Shown here piece after piece: positions 11,346 through 21,599 of a stretch of DNA of 64,000 bases. A model generated the notes under the pieces. It did not search any database, was not told the DNA's origin, and saw only the letters and a list, made by a program, of their open reading frames with translations. Positions within the stretch are counted from its first letter, which is position 1. Each line of letters begins with the position of its first letter. This DNA comes from Lepraria neglecta (taxonomy: Eukaryota > Ascomycota > Lecanoromycetes > Lecanorales > Stereocaulaceae), in NCBI GenBank assembly GCA_033220425.1, contig CM065648.1, forward strand, positions 1,674,001 to 1,738,000, written 5' to 3'. A program made the translations under genes and the position numbers.

Positions 11346-12239
11346 AATAAACTTTCTAGTATAGAACCTAGGCCTAGCTTGGCCGGAGTCTTAGCCCAAG
11401 CAAAATTACTCTACTCACGTTTATTATATATAGTAATTATAATTACACTAGAGATTAATAAATACTTAGTACTACTTATATTCGAGGTAACGGTGATTTA
11501 AAGTTATTATTATCGTCTATAGTAATATCTACTTACTAATCTCGACGAGCGACTTACTATAGCCTTTTATATATAGTCTCATCGAGTATAACTACTAGAG
11601 GCGTCTTTAGCGTCGCACGGTACTATACCCTATAGCCCTTCTTCACCCTAAGTTTCTTGTACTACGTAGTATATATAATCCCTAACCTTATGCGTTATGG
11701 CTCGTCGGTACCCTTTACCTTTATTATATATTCGTCCGCTAGTATATCTAACTCTTATATATTATCGTCCTTAGTAATCTCCTTATTAGGTATATCGCCC
11801 TATTATAAACCTTTTATAAGTACTAGTTTTATTATATATATCCATATCTACTATACCTCGTATTGGGCTTGCGATAGTATAATACCGCCGGAAGTTTCTC
11901 CCTTATCGATCGGATCCGATAGAGATAGGATTATTATATTATCGCCCTAGTACCTTATATTTAGTAGATATTTACTTCTTCGATAATCGGGATAATAATT
12001 ACCTTTATATTATTATACTATCCTCCGCTATCCTCGTCTCCTATATTAAATACTATATCCGAGTTCGATAAGATACCCTAGTAAAGAGTAAATAATATAT
12101 CTTAGTAAAGATAAATCGAATAATAAACTATTCGACTATTCCGATCTATATCGCCCTTAGATCTATTAATTAGGTTATCTCTATTATCTAATTACTAACT
12201 TTATATAGAAGGACGAGAATATAGGATAGAGTTATTAAT
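11346..12239. other. Degenerate transposon interior, no gene assigned
   Basis: This is AT-rich, RIP-type sequence. Near 11365-11400 it has a GC-richer tract with the CTTGGCC/CCCAAGC motif that recurs elsewhere in this transposon. Short open stretches, such as 11657-11950 on the plus strand, resemble nothing I recognise. It may include the 3' end of the DUF6532-like gene. Confidence 0.4.
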
Positions 12240-12898
12240 ATCGCTCAAACTATCTATAAATAGGTCTATAAATTCGTTTTCCTTAGGATTAGTAGTCTCG
12301 TCTATAAGGGTATATACTATAATTTCTACTTATATAACCCGTTGGATTTTCTCCTATCTACTCGGAGGGACGGTATTCTACTAGGAATTAAGTCTTTGGA
12401 ACGTTTCTATATATTTGGGTACTATTAGTTTATATTTATTATATATCGTCAGGTATTATCCTACTTACTATCTACCGCCAGTCCCTCGAACTTGATTATT
12501 CTCTTCTCCTCGTATTTATATTCCCTAATACTATACCTAATTATTGTTATAACCGTTATAATAGTCCTCCTAGTAATAGGGTTAAATATATATTTAGTTA
12601 ACCTTATTCGACCGAAGCTATCCTTCTAATTCCCGAAGAAAATAGAGCTAATCGCCTTAACGATAATATCGGAATAGCCTTTACCTTTACCCTAGTATAT
12701 ATTCGTTAGTAGTAGACGCGTATCGGGGATAATACGAACCTATATCTTGTCCTAATAGGCGAAACGATTATCTTTTAATAAGCCTACTATAAACCTATAG
12801 GGATCTCTCTGCTTATTGAAGCTATAATAGTAGCGAACTATCTCTCGTACCTTCTCTATTATATATCCCCTAAAGTCGCCGATATAGTCGTAGAGCTA
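12240..12898 (-). pseudogene. DUF6532-like cargo gene, C-terminal part
   Basis: On the minus strand, reading left from 12898, the translation runs through YDYIGDFRGYIIEKV, a VGLLKDNRF segment, AISSIFFGN and then FNPITRR with an alpha-helical continuation into KFEGLAVD. The pattern resembles the fungal DUF6532 family: an FRG/LRG helix, an LL...F segment, an FF patch, an 'NPI' segment and a helix ending in an E-Y motif. Function is unknown, but the family is common in transposon-rich fungal regions. Stops are TAG or TGA at expected Trp, Gln or Arg codons. Element A inserted within the gene, with AGCTA duplicated on both sides, and the N-terminal part lies at 26026-26400. Family assignment is by eye only. 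Confidence 0.45.
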
Positions 12899-13325
12899 TA
12901 TTAGAACCGCCGGTTCTAACAGGACTGTCCTGTAGGACAAGGTACTATAGATAGGACTAGTAGCTATAGCGATGAGCGCAACGAGCGCCGTGCGCTCATG
13001 GCGCTCAAGAATAATGAGCGCAATGAGCGCCGTGCGCTCATAGCGCTTATAGAATGCTTGGTAGGATTTCTTATATCTATATATACGGGGCTTTGCCCGT
13101 TGCTTGGAACAGTATATTCAACTTGGTAAACCATTACTTGGTTAATCTTCCTGGTACTCCTTGTACTATACTTTACTAGTTATTAATATAGAACGTATTA
13201 ATTACCTTCAACTACAAAGACTACCATTCTACCTGAGTAACTCCTCTCCTACAGAAGTATAAGACATCTATATCTATGCCCGGTTATCGCACCGTTAGGT
13301 AAACGATCGGATGTGGGTCGTAACA
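12899..13325 (+). repeat. 5' LTR of element A
   Basis: It runs from TATTAGAACC (TG changed to TA) to GGGTCGTAACA. It opens with a palindrome, TTAGAACC...GGTTCTAA, and has paired GAGCGC...GCGCTC hairpin repeats near 12970-13050. A TATA stretch near 13078-13085 precedes the ATTCAA segment (13116-13121) that complements the primer-site region. Confidence 0.93.
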
Positions 13326-13616
13326 CTTTGAATACCCTAAGGGATGAGTTCTTTAACAACTTCAGGCAGAAACCCTACCCCAAGCGCCTCAACGGTTATT
13401 AGCTAGAGACGCTATACTATAGACGAAGGATCTAGAAAAAGGATTAAGGTTGTAGTACTAGACCTATACTATAGAGATAGGGATAAGCTTAAGCTATGGC
13501 TTACACAAGTATAACTATACCTTTTGTTCCAGGGAGACTTGCTCCTAGTAACTAGATATACTACCTTCGCCATATCGTACCTACAAGGACGGGCCCAAAA
13601 GTGGGTCGAACCTTTC
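13326..13616 (+). pseudogene. gag: gag of element A, 5' part
   Basis: This is the N-terminal capsid region, colinear with gag of B at 14052-14342. It includes the segment GRAQKWVEP-like that precedes the insertion point. It stops at CCTTTC, where element B is inserted, and continues at 20168. The join restores CCTTTCCTAAAG exactly as in B. Confidence 0.8.
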
Positions 13617-14051
13617 TGTTAGAACCATGGGTTCTGACAGGACTATCCTGTAGGACACAACACTATAGACAGGACTAGCAGCTGTAGCGATGGGCGCAAT
13701 GGGCGCCAGGCGACCATGGCTACCATGGGCGATAGGCGCAATGGGCGCCAGGCGACCATGGCTACCATAGACTCTTGGCAGAGATTCCCTATGTCTATAT
13801 ATACGGGGCTTTGCCCGTTGTTTGGAACAGCGTGTTCAACTTAGTTCAACTTGGTAAACCATTACTTGGTTAATCCTCCTGGTATTCCTTGCACTATACT
13901 TTACTAGTTATTAATATAGAATGCATTGATTACCTCCAACCGCAAAGACTACCATTCTCCTGAGTAACTCCTCTCCCATAGAAGCATAAGACGACTACAC
14001 CCGCACCCGGTTATCGTACCGTTAGGTTACCAACCGGCGTGGGTCGTAACA
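13617..14051 (+). repeat. 5' LTR of element B with duplicated 42-bp unit
   Basis: It is 435 bp, from TGTTAGAACC to GTCGTAACA. It exceeds its 3' partner (393 bp) by one 42-bp unit, which is present in tandem at 13687-13728 and 13729-13770. A TATA box at 13796-13803 lies 36 bp upstream of GTGTTCAA (13832-13839), which is perfectly complementary to TTGAACAC at 14054-14061 just outside the LTR. Confidence 0.93.
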
Positions 14052-14070
14052 CTTTGAACACCCTAAGGGA
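14052..14070 (+). promoter_or_regulatory. Candidate self-priming primer-binding site of element B
   Basis: The base after the LTR begins CTTTGAACACC and not the TGG expected for a tRNA primer. TTGAACAC (14054-14061) is the exact complement of GTGTTCAA at 13832-13839, just where transcription would start about 30 bp after the TATA box. This is the geometry of Tf1-type self-priming (family knowledge); its use here is an inference. Confidence 0.4.
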
Positions 14071-15755
14071 TAAGTTCTTCAATAACTTCAGGCAGAAACC
14101 CTACCCTAAGCACCTTAACGGTTACTAGCCAGAGACGCCAAACCATAGACGAAGGATCTGGAAAAAGGATCAAGGTTATAGTACTAGACCTGTACTACGG
14201 AGACAGAGATAAGCTTAAGCCATAGCTTACGCAAGTATAACTATACCTTCTATTCCAGGGAGACTTGCTCCCAGCAACCAGACACACTACCTTCGCCATA
14301 TCGTACCTACAAGGACGGGCCTAAAAGTAGGTCGAACCTTTCCTAAAGAAGTATATAGAAGATAATAACAAAGACGGCGACGTTAAGTCATAGATAGAAA
14401 GTATACCAAAATTTATAGTTGAAATCTGCTATATATTCGGACCTTCTAACAAGGTAAACGCAGTAATACATATTATTTAGTACATAAAGTAGAAGAAGTC
14501 AGCGTTAGAGTTTTCAACTTAGTTTTAAATATATACTACTAAAACAGGCTAGGATAATAATACGCTAATAACAATATATCGTCAAGGCCTTAAAGATAAT
14601 ATTAAAGACGAGCTTATAAGATTCGGAGGAGTAATCGATACTCTAGACGGACTTATTAAAAATACGATCGAGATTAATAATAAGCTATTTAAATGATCTA
14701 TAGAGAAACGGTATAACGGAGGAGTTAGCGGAACCCGACATAAGGGATTCTTCTCAAAAACGAGGAATTACTGATAAGACTACAGGGGACGTAATACTTA
14801 TCGTGGCACGGTACTAATAGAGATTAACTTTATTTAGATAGGAAAGAAGAAAGGAAACTTTAAAGGGAAAAAGCAGCACGGGGGAAAGAAAGTAATTACT
14901 TACTATAGCTATAGCAAACTGGGCTATATAGCTAGAGACTGCAGGTCGAAGAATATAGTATACCGACCGCAGATTAACGTAATAGAAGGAGGACCTCTAG
15001 ATAACGAGGAAAACTCCGAAGAAATATGGCTACTCTACGACATAGAAGAATTAAGTCAGGATTCGGAAGATGATACCTTCGAATCAGAATTCAATAAAGA
15101 AGTATAGAGGTATTACTATAGGGATAGTAATAGATCTTAATAGTACAAGACGGATCAGGAACAGCGGAAAGCTAGTCCGGAGAGACTAGTATTAATACCC
15201 GAACCTAGATCTACTATATCCCAAGTAGAAGGAAAATTGCCGGAAATCAAAGAACCTTAATCGGATAAAGATAAATATAAACTCTTCGACGAAATCGAAA
15301 GCAAAGTATAAGGTATATTAAATAAGTAATTATCTATAAAACCTAAATAGGACGAACCTATACGAGACTATCGGTGCGATAGGGAATATTAGTAATATAG
15401 CGAAATTCTATGTACTGAATGTGTACTACCCGATTATTTAGTATATAGAGAGGAAAGGGGCTGTCTAGCGAAAGAATATACGGTACCTTTACTTAAGAAA
15501 GCTTACTATAGAGAAATATAGTAGTATAAGTGTAAAGAAGACAGGTGCCAATGGTATCTTGCGAGTAAGAGGAAGTATTACTACTTCCTATACTTTACAG
15601 AAAAGTGGGAAAAAGAAAGAAATAACTCACTTAAAGTCTTTAAGAGAGGAGCTTGTAACTAAGTACTATAGTATAGCTGCCTATACGATAAATATATTCC
15701 GCATAAAGGTATAAAGGAAGTATATAGCTTCCTACTATTACAGGGAAAAGAATGA
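14070..15755 (+). pseudogene. gag: gag of element B
   Basis: This capsid/nucleocapsid precursor is read in one frame to the TGA at 15753-15755; the start is not certain. The N-terminal half carries the Ty3-type capsid segment (SYLQGRAQKW-like, about 14300-14345). A CCHC zinc knuckle lies near 14901-14945. Its C, C and H positions now read Tyr through TGY-to-TAY and CAT-to-TAT changes, while the final Cys is kept. The C-terminal third is rich in Cys, Tyr and basic residues (about 15400-15750) and looks like a second metal-binding region. Stops are TAG or TAA at expected Gln and Trp codons. pol follows in the -1 frame, so a -1 frameshift or re-initiation would be needed. Confidence 0.8.
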
Positions 15756-15784
15756 TCTCTTATACTACGGGGAAGCATAAGGAG

Positions 15785-18700
15785 ATTAATGCGTTATTCC
15801 CCAAATAACAATTATGTTCCGCCTAATACTATACTTACATTATTGTACTAGTGAATATTGATAGACAGCGGACTATAGCGATGATAGACAGCGGGGCTAC
15901 AGGAAATTTCATCTCAAGGAACTTGGTAGACTCGAGCGGCCTACTAACCCGAAAGAAGAAATTGTCCTATAAGCTACGCCTAGCCGACGGGTTAGTATTC
16001 TTAACAGGAAAAGTAGAGGAGGAAATACGCTCCCTACTAGTAATAATTTAGTAATACCACGAGGAAATTACATTCGATATAGTTGGGATGGCTACTTATA
16101 ATATCATTTTAGGAATACCTTAGTTAAATAAATATAACCTAGAAATCAACTGGAAGATAAAAGAACTTAAATTCGGATAATCTAGAAATATTACTAGTAT
16201 TAGACCTATTAGTTAATAGTAGATAATAATAGATAAGAGAAAGAACTAAAGACCGGTCGAAGTATATATTACTTTATTCTTAAATAATAAGAGTGACTTC
16301 TAAGAGAGAAGGCTCGACTCCTTAGTTACTAGTAAGGGTTAGCAGGATATTAAAGAGAGAGCTATTAAAGGAAAAGACGAACCTTCTACGATCCCTCGGG
16401 AATATAAACGGTAGGTATACCTATTCAAGGAAGAGACGAGTATAAAAGCGTTGCCTAAGTACCAGCTATAGGATTATAAGATTAAACTCGAACCTGGCAA
16501 GGCGCTAATATTTAGACCTATCTATACATTATTAGAAAAGGAACTTACTATACTTCGCGGGTATATCGAAGAGAACCTTAAGAAAGGATTTATTCGGGAA
16601 TCTAAATCACTAGTAGGTTATCCAATCCTCTTCGCGCCGAAGAAGGACGGAAGCTTAAGACTATACGTCGACTATCGAAAGTTGAACAATATCACTATCA
16701 AAAATCGGTATCCTTTACTAAATATCAGCGAGCTGCAGGACCGGCTTGGCAAGGTAAAGATATTCACGAAACTAGATCTTAGAGGCGTATATAATCTAAT
16801 TCGGATGAAAGAAGGCGAAGAATAGAAAACTACCTTCCGAACCAGATATAGCTACTACAAGTATTTAGTAATACCGTTTAGACTTACTAACGTACTAGTA
16901 ACCTGCTAAGCACTTGTTAATAACGTCGTATAAGCACACTTAGATCGAATAGCGATAGCGTACCTCGACGATATCTTGATTTACTCTAAGAAAAAGGAAG
17001 AATACGTTAAGTATATATAGGACGTTATCGAATACCTATTGTAAGCGGGACTTCTCCTTAAACCAGAAAAGTGCGAGTTTTACAGGGACTCTATTAAGTT
17101 CCTAGGATTTATAGTTAGTATAAAAGGCATTAGTATAAGCCTAGAAAAGATCAAAGCTATAGCGGAATAGCCTATACTACAGGACGTCAAAGCAGTACAA
17201 AGTTTCTTAGGATTTGCTAACTTTAACAGGAAGTTTATTAAAGGCTACTTAAAGAAAGTACTTCTACTTACGGATATTACTAAGAAAGATATTAGATTTA
17301 TATGGGGGTAAGAATAATAAAGGTCGTTTGATACGTTGAAAAAAGCATGTACAGATCCTCTAGTACTCTGTACCTTTTAAGCTAACGAACCGGCTCGTAT
17401 TAAAATAGATACCTCGGATCTCGTAATCGGAGTATGCCTTTATTAAATGAAGGACCAAAAGTAGCATCTAGTTGCCTACTTTTTACGAAAAATGTTAGTA
17501 GTAGAATAAAACTATGATATATACGATAAAGAACTACTTGCCGTAGTATGTATACTTCAAAATTGGAGAGTGTACGCAGAAAGCTACTCGGACTTAACCA
17601 TCTTTACGGATTATAAGAATCTTCTTAATTTTATAATAACGAAAGAGTTGAATAGAAGATAAGTTAGATAGTTAGAACTACTTAGATAATATAAGTTCAA
17701 GATAACCTATACCCTAGGAAAAGATAATAGTCGAGTAGATACGCTTAGCAGGCGATTGGACTATATAGAAGAAAAGAATGTTATAGAACGACCAATCCTG
17801 AAACGAGAAGCCGATAGATCATTAGTACCGTACTAGGTATTAGTAATGACCCTTCGTATATCAGGACCTGATACGACTAACAGGATCGTAAAGGCCTACG
17901 ATAACGATATATTTGCAACAAAGCTACGACAGGATCAACCGGATTCAGTATTACTCAGATATCAGGAAAAAACTTACTTACCTGATATATACGTTGAAGA
18001 AGTAATCAGGGATTACTATAATAACCTATTATAAGGTCACCCTAGAGTATCTAAGATAATAGAACTCCTAGGAAGAGGATATATAGCGCCGAAACTTCGG
18101 ACACGCGTTAAACAATATATTAAGGAATGTATTTAATACCAGCAGAACAAGTCTGTACAATATGCTAAGTACGGGCAAATTCAATTTGCGCCTATACCGG
18201 AGTTACTATAGGATGATATTATAATAGACTTTATAGTCAAACTGCTACCTTCGAAGGATCCAGCTATATAGGATATCTTTAACTTAATTATAGTTATTAT
18301 AGACAAACTGACGAAGTATACAATCATAATACTATTCAAGGAGACATATAAAGCAGATTAATTAGCCTTTATACTACTCGACAAGCTGATAAGAGATTAT
18401 AGTATACCTAAATCGATAATATCCGATAGAGACAAGTTATTTACTTCCAACTATTAGAAAACGCTGATCGGAGCGATTAGAACTAAACTTCGGATATTAA
18501 CTATATACTATCTACAGACTAATAGACAAACGGAACGTGCAAACCAAATAATAGAAGTATACCTAAGGTACTATATGAACCTGAAACAAGATAATTAGGT
18601 TTTATTACTTCTAATGGTATAACTGGCGTATAACGACAAAAGATCAGATACGATAGGTCTAATACCGTTCTTTGCCAACTATAGAAAGAACGCGAATATA

Positions 18701-19321
18701 TTTCTATAAGCTAGGGAAGGACCTAATACAGAAAAAGCCTTAGTCAAGGTAGAAGAGCTAAAGAATTTATATAAAGATATATAAAAAACGATTAAGAGCT
18801 TAAATAATAAGTTAAAGGGATAGGTCAATAGTAAAAGAAAGAATATTCCTTAACTTAAAGAGGGGGATAAAGTATACCTCCTAATAAAAAATATAAAGAT
18901 AACGAGACTAAGTAAGAAATTGGATTATGTTAAGGTCGGACTATTCTTAATCAAGAAGGTAAAGGGGGCCGTTAACTATAAACTCGAGCTTCTACCTGAC
19001 GCCAAAGTATATCTAGTATTCTATATCTTACTTCTAGAGCTAGTAGACTCTAATATACTACTCTAAGAAATATTTTATTATAACGTTAAGGAAGAAACAG
19101 AGTATAAGGTCGAGAGGATCCTAGATAGAAGAAATCAGTTCTATCTGGTTAAATAGAAAGGGTATAACAAAACGGAAAGTACCTAGGAACCTCTTAGGAA
19201 CCTTGCGGGGAATTATAGGGAACGCCTATAGGAGTTTCATCGGAGACAAGAACAGACCAGTCGAAGCTCTCGGGGATTTCTATCCCGTCGGGGAGATCGA
19301 AGCACTCGGAGCCGACGTTGA
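15785..19321 (+). pseudogene. pol: pol of element B (PR-RT-RNaseH-IN-chromodomain)
   Basis: The Ty3-type polyprotein is in the -1 frame relative to gag. It has protease with D-S-G-A-T-G (15887-15904), RT with Y-L-D-D (16971-16982), RNase H (about 17500-17760) and an integrase zinc region (about 17960-18150). The integrase core keeps its D, D and E positions at 18227, 18430 and 18554. A chromodomain lies at about 19100-19200. The frame ends with TGA at 19319-19321, so its last 128 bp overlap the antisense ORF tail to tail. Roughly fifty stops fit C-to-T change. The product would copy and integrate the element, and the chromodomain would direct it to particular chromatin. Confidence 0.88.
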
Positions 19322-19721
19322 ACATAAGGTCGTCAGGGGCCTGGGAAGAAGCTCGCTGATCTTCCTCCAACTCTTTAATATTCTAAAGCTCTCGCTCTAC
19401 AATCTTTTGCTTCTAATCCTCGATCTTATCGTATACTTTTTGCAGCCGCAGCAGTTTGGATTAGGTTTCCTTTATCTCAGACCAAACTTTCTTTCGGTCG
19501 TTTTCAATACGACGCATCTCGGCAGGCGACACCACAAGGTCGCATTTCTTTCCACTAGCTACGCAGCCCGAACACCGGTCGGACTCGGCACCCACTAAGC
19601 ACTGTTTGTTACCAGCGGCACATCGAGAACAGGGACGCATGGCGATTTCGGATAACCCTTAGGCCAATTCCTTGTGACGGATAGTGGGATTACAGGATCG
19701 TTTAGTACAACGGGGAGGCAT
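19194..19721 (-). pseudogene. Antisense Zn2Cys6-like plus coiled-coil ORF of element B (best copy)
   Basis: This is a 176-codon frame with ATG at 19721-19719 and stop TAA at 19196-19194. It starts MPPRCTKRSC. Six cysteines at about residues 33-63 are spaced C-x2-C-x6-C-x8-C-x2-C-x6-C, matching the fungal Zn(II)2Cys6 cluster. A charged heptad-like segment follows (about residues 70-130), then a short acidic Phe/Pro-rich tail. Only four in-frame stops occur (one between the start and the cysteines, three in the coiled-coil region), and all are Gln or Trp changes expected from RIP. It lies between the pol end and the 3' LTR on the opposite strand and overlaps pol by 128 bp. Related copies lie at 346-873, 25019-25545, 50210-50785 and 53536-54063. 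The role is unknown; an antisense regulator driven from the 3' LTR is one possibility. Confidence 0.75.
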
Positions 19722-19769
19722 GAAGGACGGATGGTTTCTCGGGACGAGAAATCTGGAGGAGGGGGCTAG

Positions 19770-20162
19770 TATTAGAACCATGGGTTCTGACAGGACTGTC
19801 CTGTAGGACACAACACTACAGACAGGACTAGCAGCTGTAGCGATGGGCGCAATGGGCGCCAGGCGACCATGGCTACCATAGACTCTTGGCAGAGATTCCC
19901 TATGTCTACATATACGGGGCTTTGCCCGTTGTTTGGAACAGCGTGTTCAACTTGGTTCAACTTGGTAAACCATTACTTGGTTAATCCTCCTGGTATTCCT
20001 TACACTATACTTTACTAGTTATCAACATAGAATGCATTGATTACCTCCAACCGCAAAGACTGCCATTCTCCTGAGTGACTCCTCTCCCACAGAAGCATAA
20101 GACGACTACACCCGCACCCGGTTATCGCACCGTTAGGTTACTAACCGGCGTGGGTCGTAACA
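19770..20162 (+). repeat. 3' LTR of element B
   Basis: It is 393 bp, from TATTAGAACC to GTCGTAACA. It carries a single copy of the 42-bp unit that is doubled in the 5' LTR. It is followed by the target duplication CTTTC and then by gag of element A. Confidence 0.93.
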
Positions 20163-20167
20163 CTTTC

Positions 20168-21580
20168 CTAAAGAAGTATATAGAAGACGACGACGAGGAC
20201 GGTGACATTAAGTCTTGGATAGAGAGTATACCAAAGTTCATAGTCGAAATCCGCCGTATATTCGGACCTTCCAACAAGGCGAATATAGTAATACGTATTA
20301 TCTAATACATAAAGTAGAAGAAGTTAGTATTAGAGTTTTCAACTTAGTTTCAAATATATACTACTAAAATAGGCTAGGATAATGATACGCTAATGACAAT
20401 ATATCGTTAAGGCCTTAAAGATAATATTAAAGATAAGCTTATAAGATTCGGAGGAGTAATCGATACTCTAGACGGACTTATAGAAAATGTAATCGAAATC
20501 GATAACAAGCTATTTAAACGATCTATAGAGAAATAGTATAACGGGGGAGTTAGCGGAACCCGACACGAGGGATTCTTTTTAAAAACAAGGAATTACTGAT
20601 AAGACTACAGAGAATATAATACTTACTGTAGTATAGTACTAATAGAGATTAACTTTATTTAGATAGGAAAGAAGAAAGGAAACTTTAAAGGGAAAAAGCA
20701 GCACGGGGGAAAGAAAGCAATTACTTACTATAGCTATAGTAAACTAGGCTATATAGCTAGAGACTGCAGGTCGAAGAATATAGTACACCGACCGCAGATT
20801 AACGTAATAGAAGGAGGACCTCTAGATAACGAGGAAAACTCCGAAGAAATATGGCTACTCTACGATATAGAAGAATTAAATTAGGATTCGGAAGATAATA
20901 CCTTCGAATTAGAATTCAACGAAGAGGTATAGAGATATTACTATAGGGATAGTAATAGGTCTTAATAATACGAGACGGATCAGGAACAGCGGAAAACTAG
21001 TCTAGAGAGACTAGCGTTAATACCCGAACCTGGATCTACTATATCCCAAATAGAAGGAAAATTGCTAGAGATTAAAGAACCTTAATCGGATGAAGACGAA
21101 TATAAACTCTTCGACGAAATCGAAAGCAAAGTACGAGGTATATTGAATAAGCAATTATCTATAAAACCCAAATAGGACGAACCTATACGAGACTATCGAT
21201 ATAATAGGGAACATTAGTAATATAGCGAGATTCTATATACTGAGTATATATTACCCGATTATTCAGTATATAGGAAAGAAAGGGGCCGTCTAGCGAAAGA
21301 ATACACGGTACCCCTGCTTAAGAAAGCTTACTATAGAGAAATATAGTAGTATAAGTATAAGGAAGATAGATACTAGTAGTATCTTGCAAGTAAGAGGAAG
21401 TATTACTACTTCCTATACTTTATAGAGAAGTAGGAAAAGGAAAGAAATAACTTATTTAAAGTCTTTAAGAGAGGAGCTTATAACCAAGTACTATAGTATA
21501 GCTACCTATACGATAAATATATTCCGTATAAGGGAATAAAGGAAGTATATAGATTCCTACTATTATAGGGAAAAGAGTAA
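20168..21580 (+). pseudogene. gag: gag of element A, 3' part
   Basis: It continues the gag begun at 13326 after the insertion of B and stays colinear with gag of B. It covers the capsid C-terminal part, a CCHC knuckle near 20726-20770 with C-to-Y and H-to-Y changes, and the Cys/Tyr-rich C-terminal region, ending at TAA 21578-21580. Pol follows in the -1 frame, the same arrangement as in B, which supports a real gag/pol frame change rather than chance indels. Confidence 0.78.
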
Positions 21581-21599
21581 TCTCTTATACTATAGGGAA

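Larger units (their letters stand above)
13617..20162 (+). mobile_element. Ty3/Gypsy chromovirus, element B, nested in A
   Basis: It is 6,546 bp and flanked by a 5-bp duplication CTTTC (13612-13616, 20163-20167). LTRs are at 13617-14051 and 19770-20162. The coding order is gag (about 14070-15755), pol in the -1 frame relative to gag (about 15785-19321), then an antisense Zn2Cys6-like ORF (19194-19721) before the 3' LTR. It is the same family as A but a different subfamily by LTR and antisense ORF. RIP-type stops make it non-functional. Confidence 0.94.

Noticed and set aside
11600-12000. 97-codon ORF on the plus strand
   Set aside because: It is low-complexity Ile/Ser/Tyr sequence typical of RIP-generated AT-rich DNA without a recognisable product.
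19203-19598. 131-codon plus-strand ORF after the chromodomain of element B
   Set aside because: It is out of frame with pol and opposite the antisense Zn2Cys6-like frame; pol itself ends at 19321.
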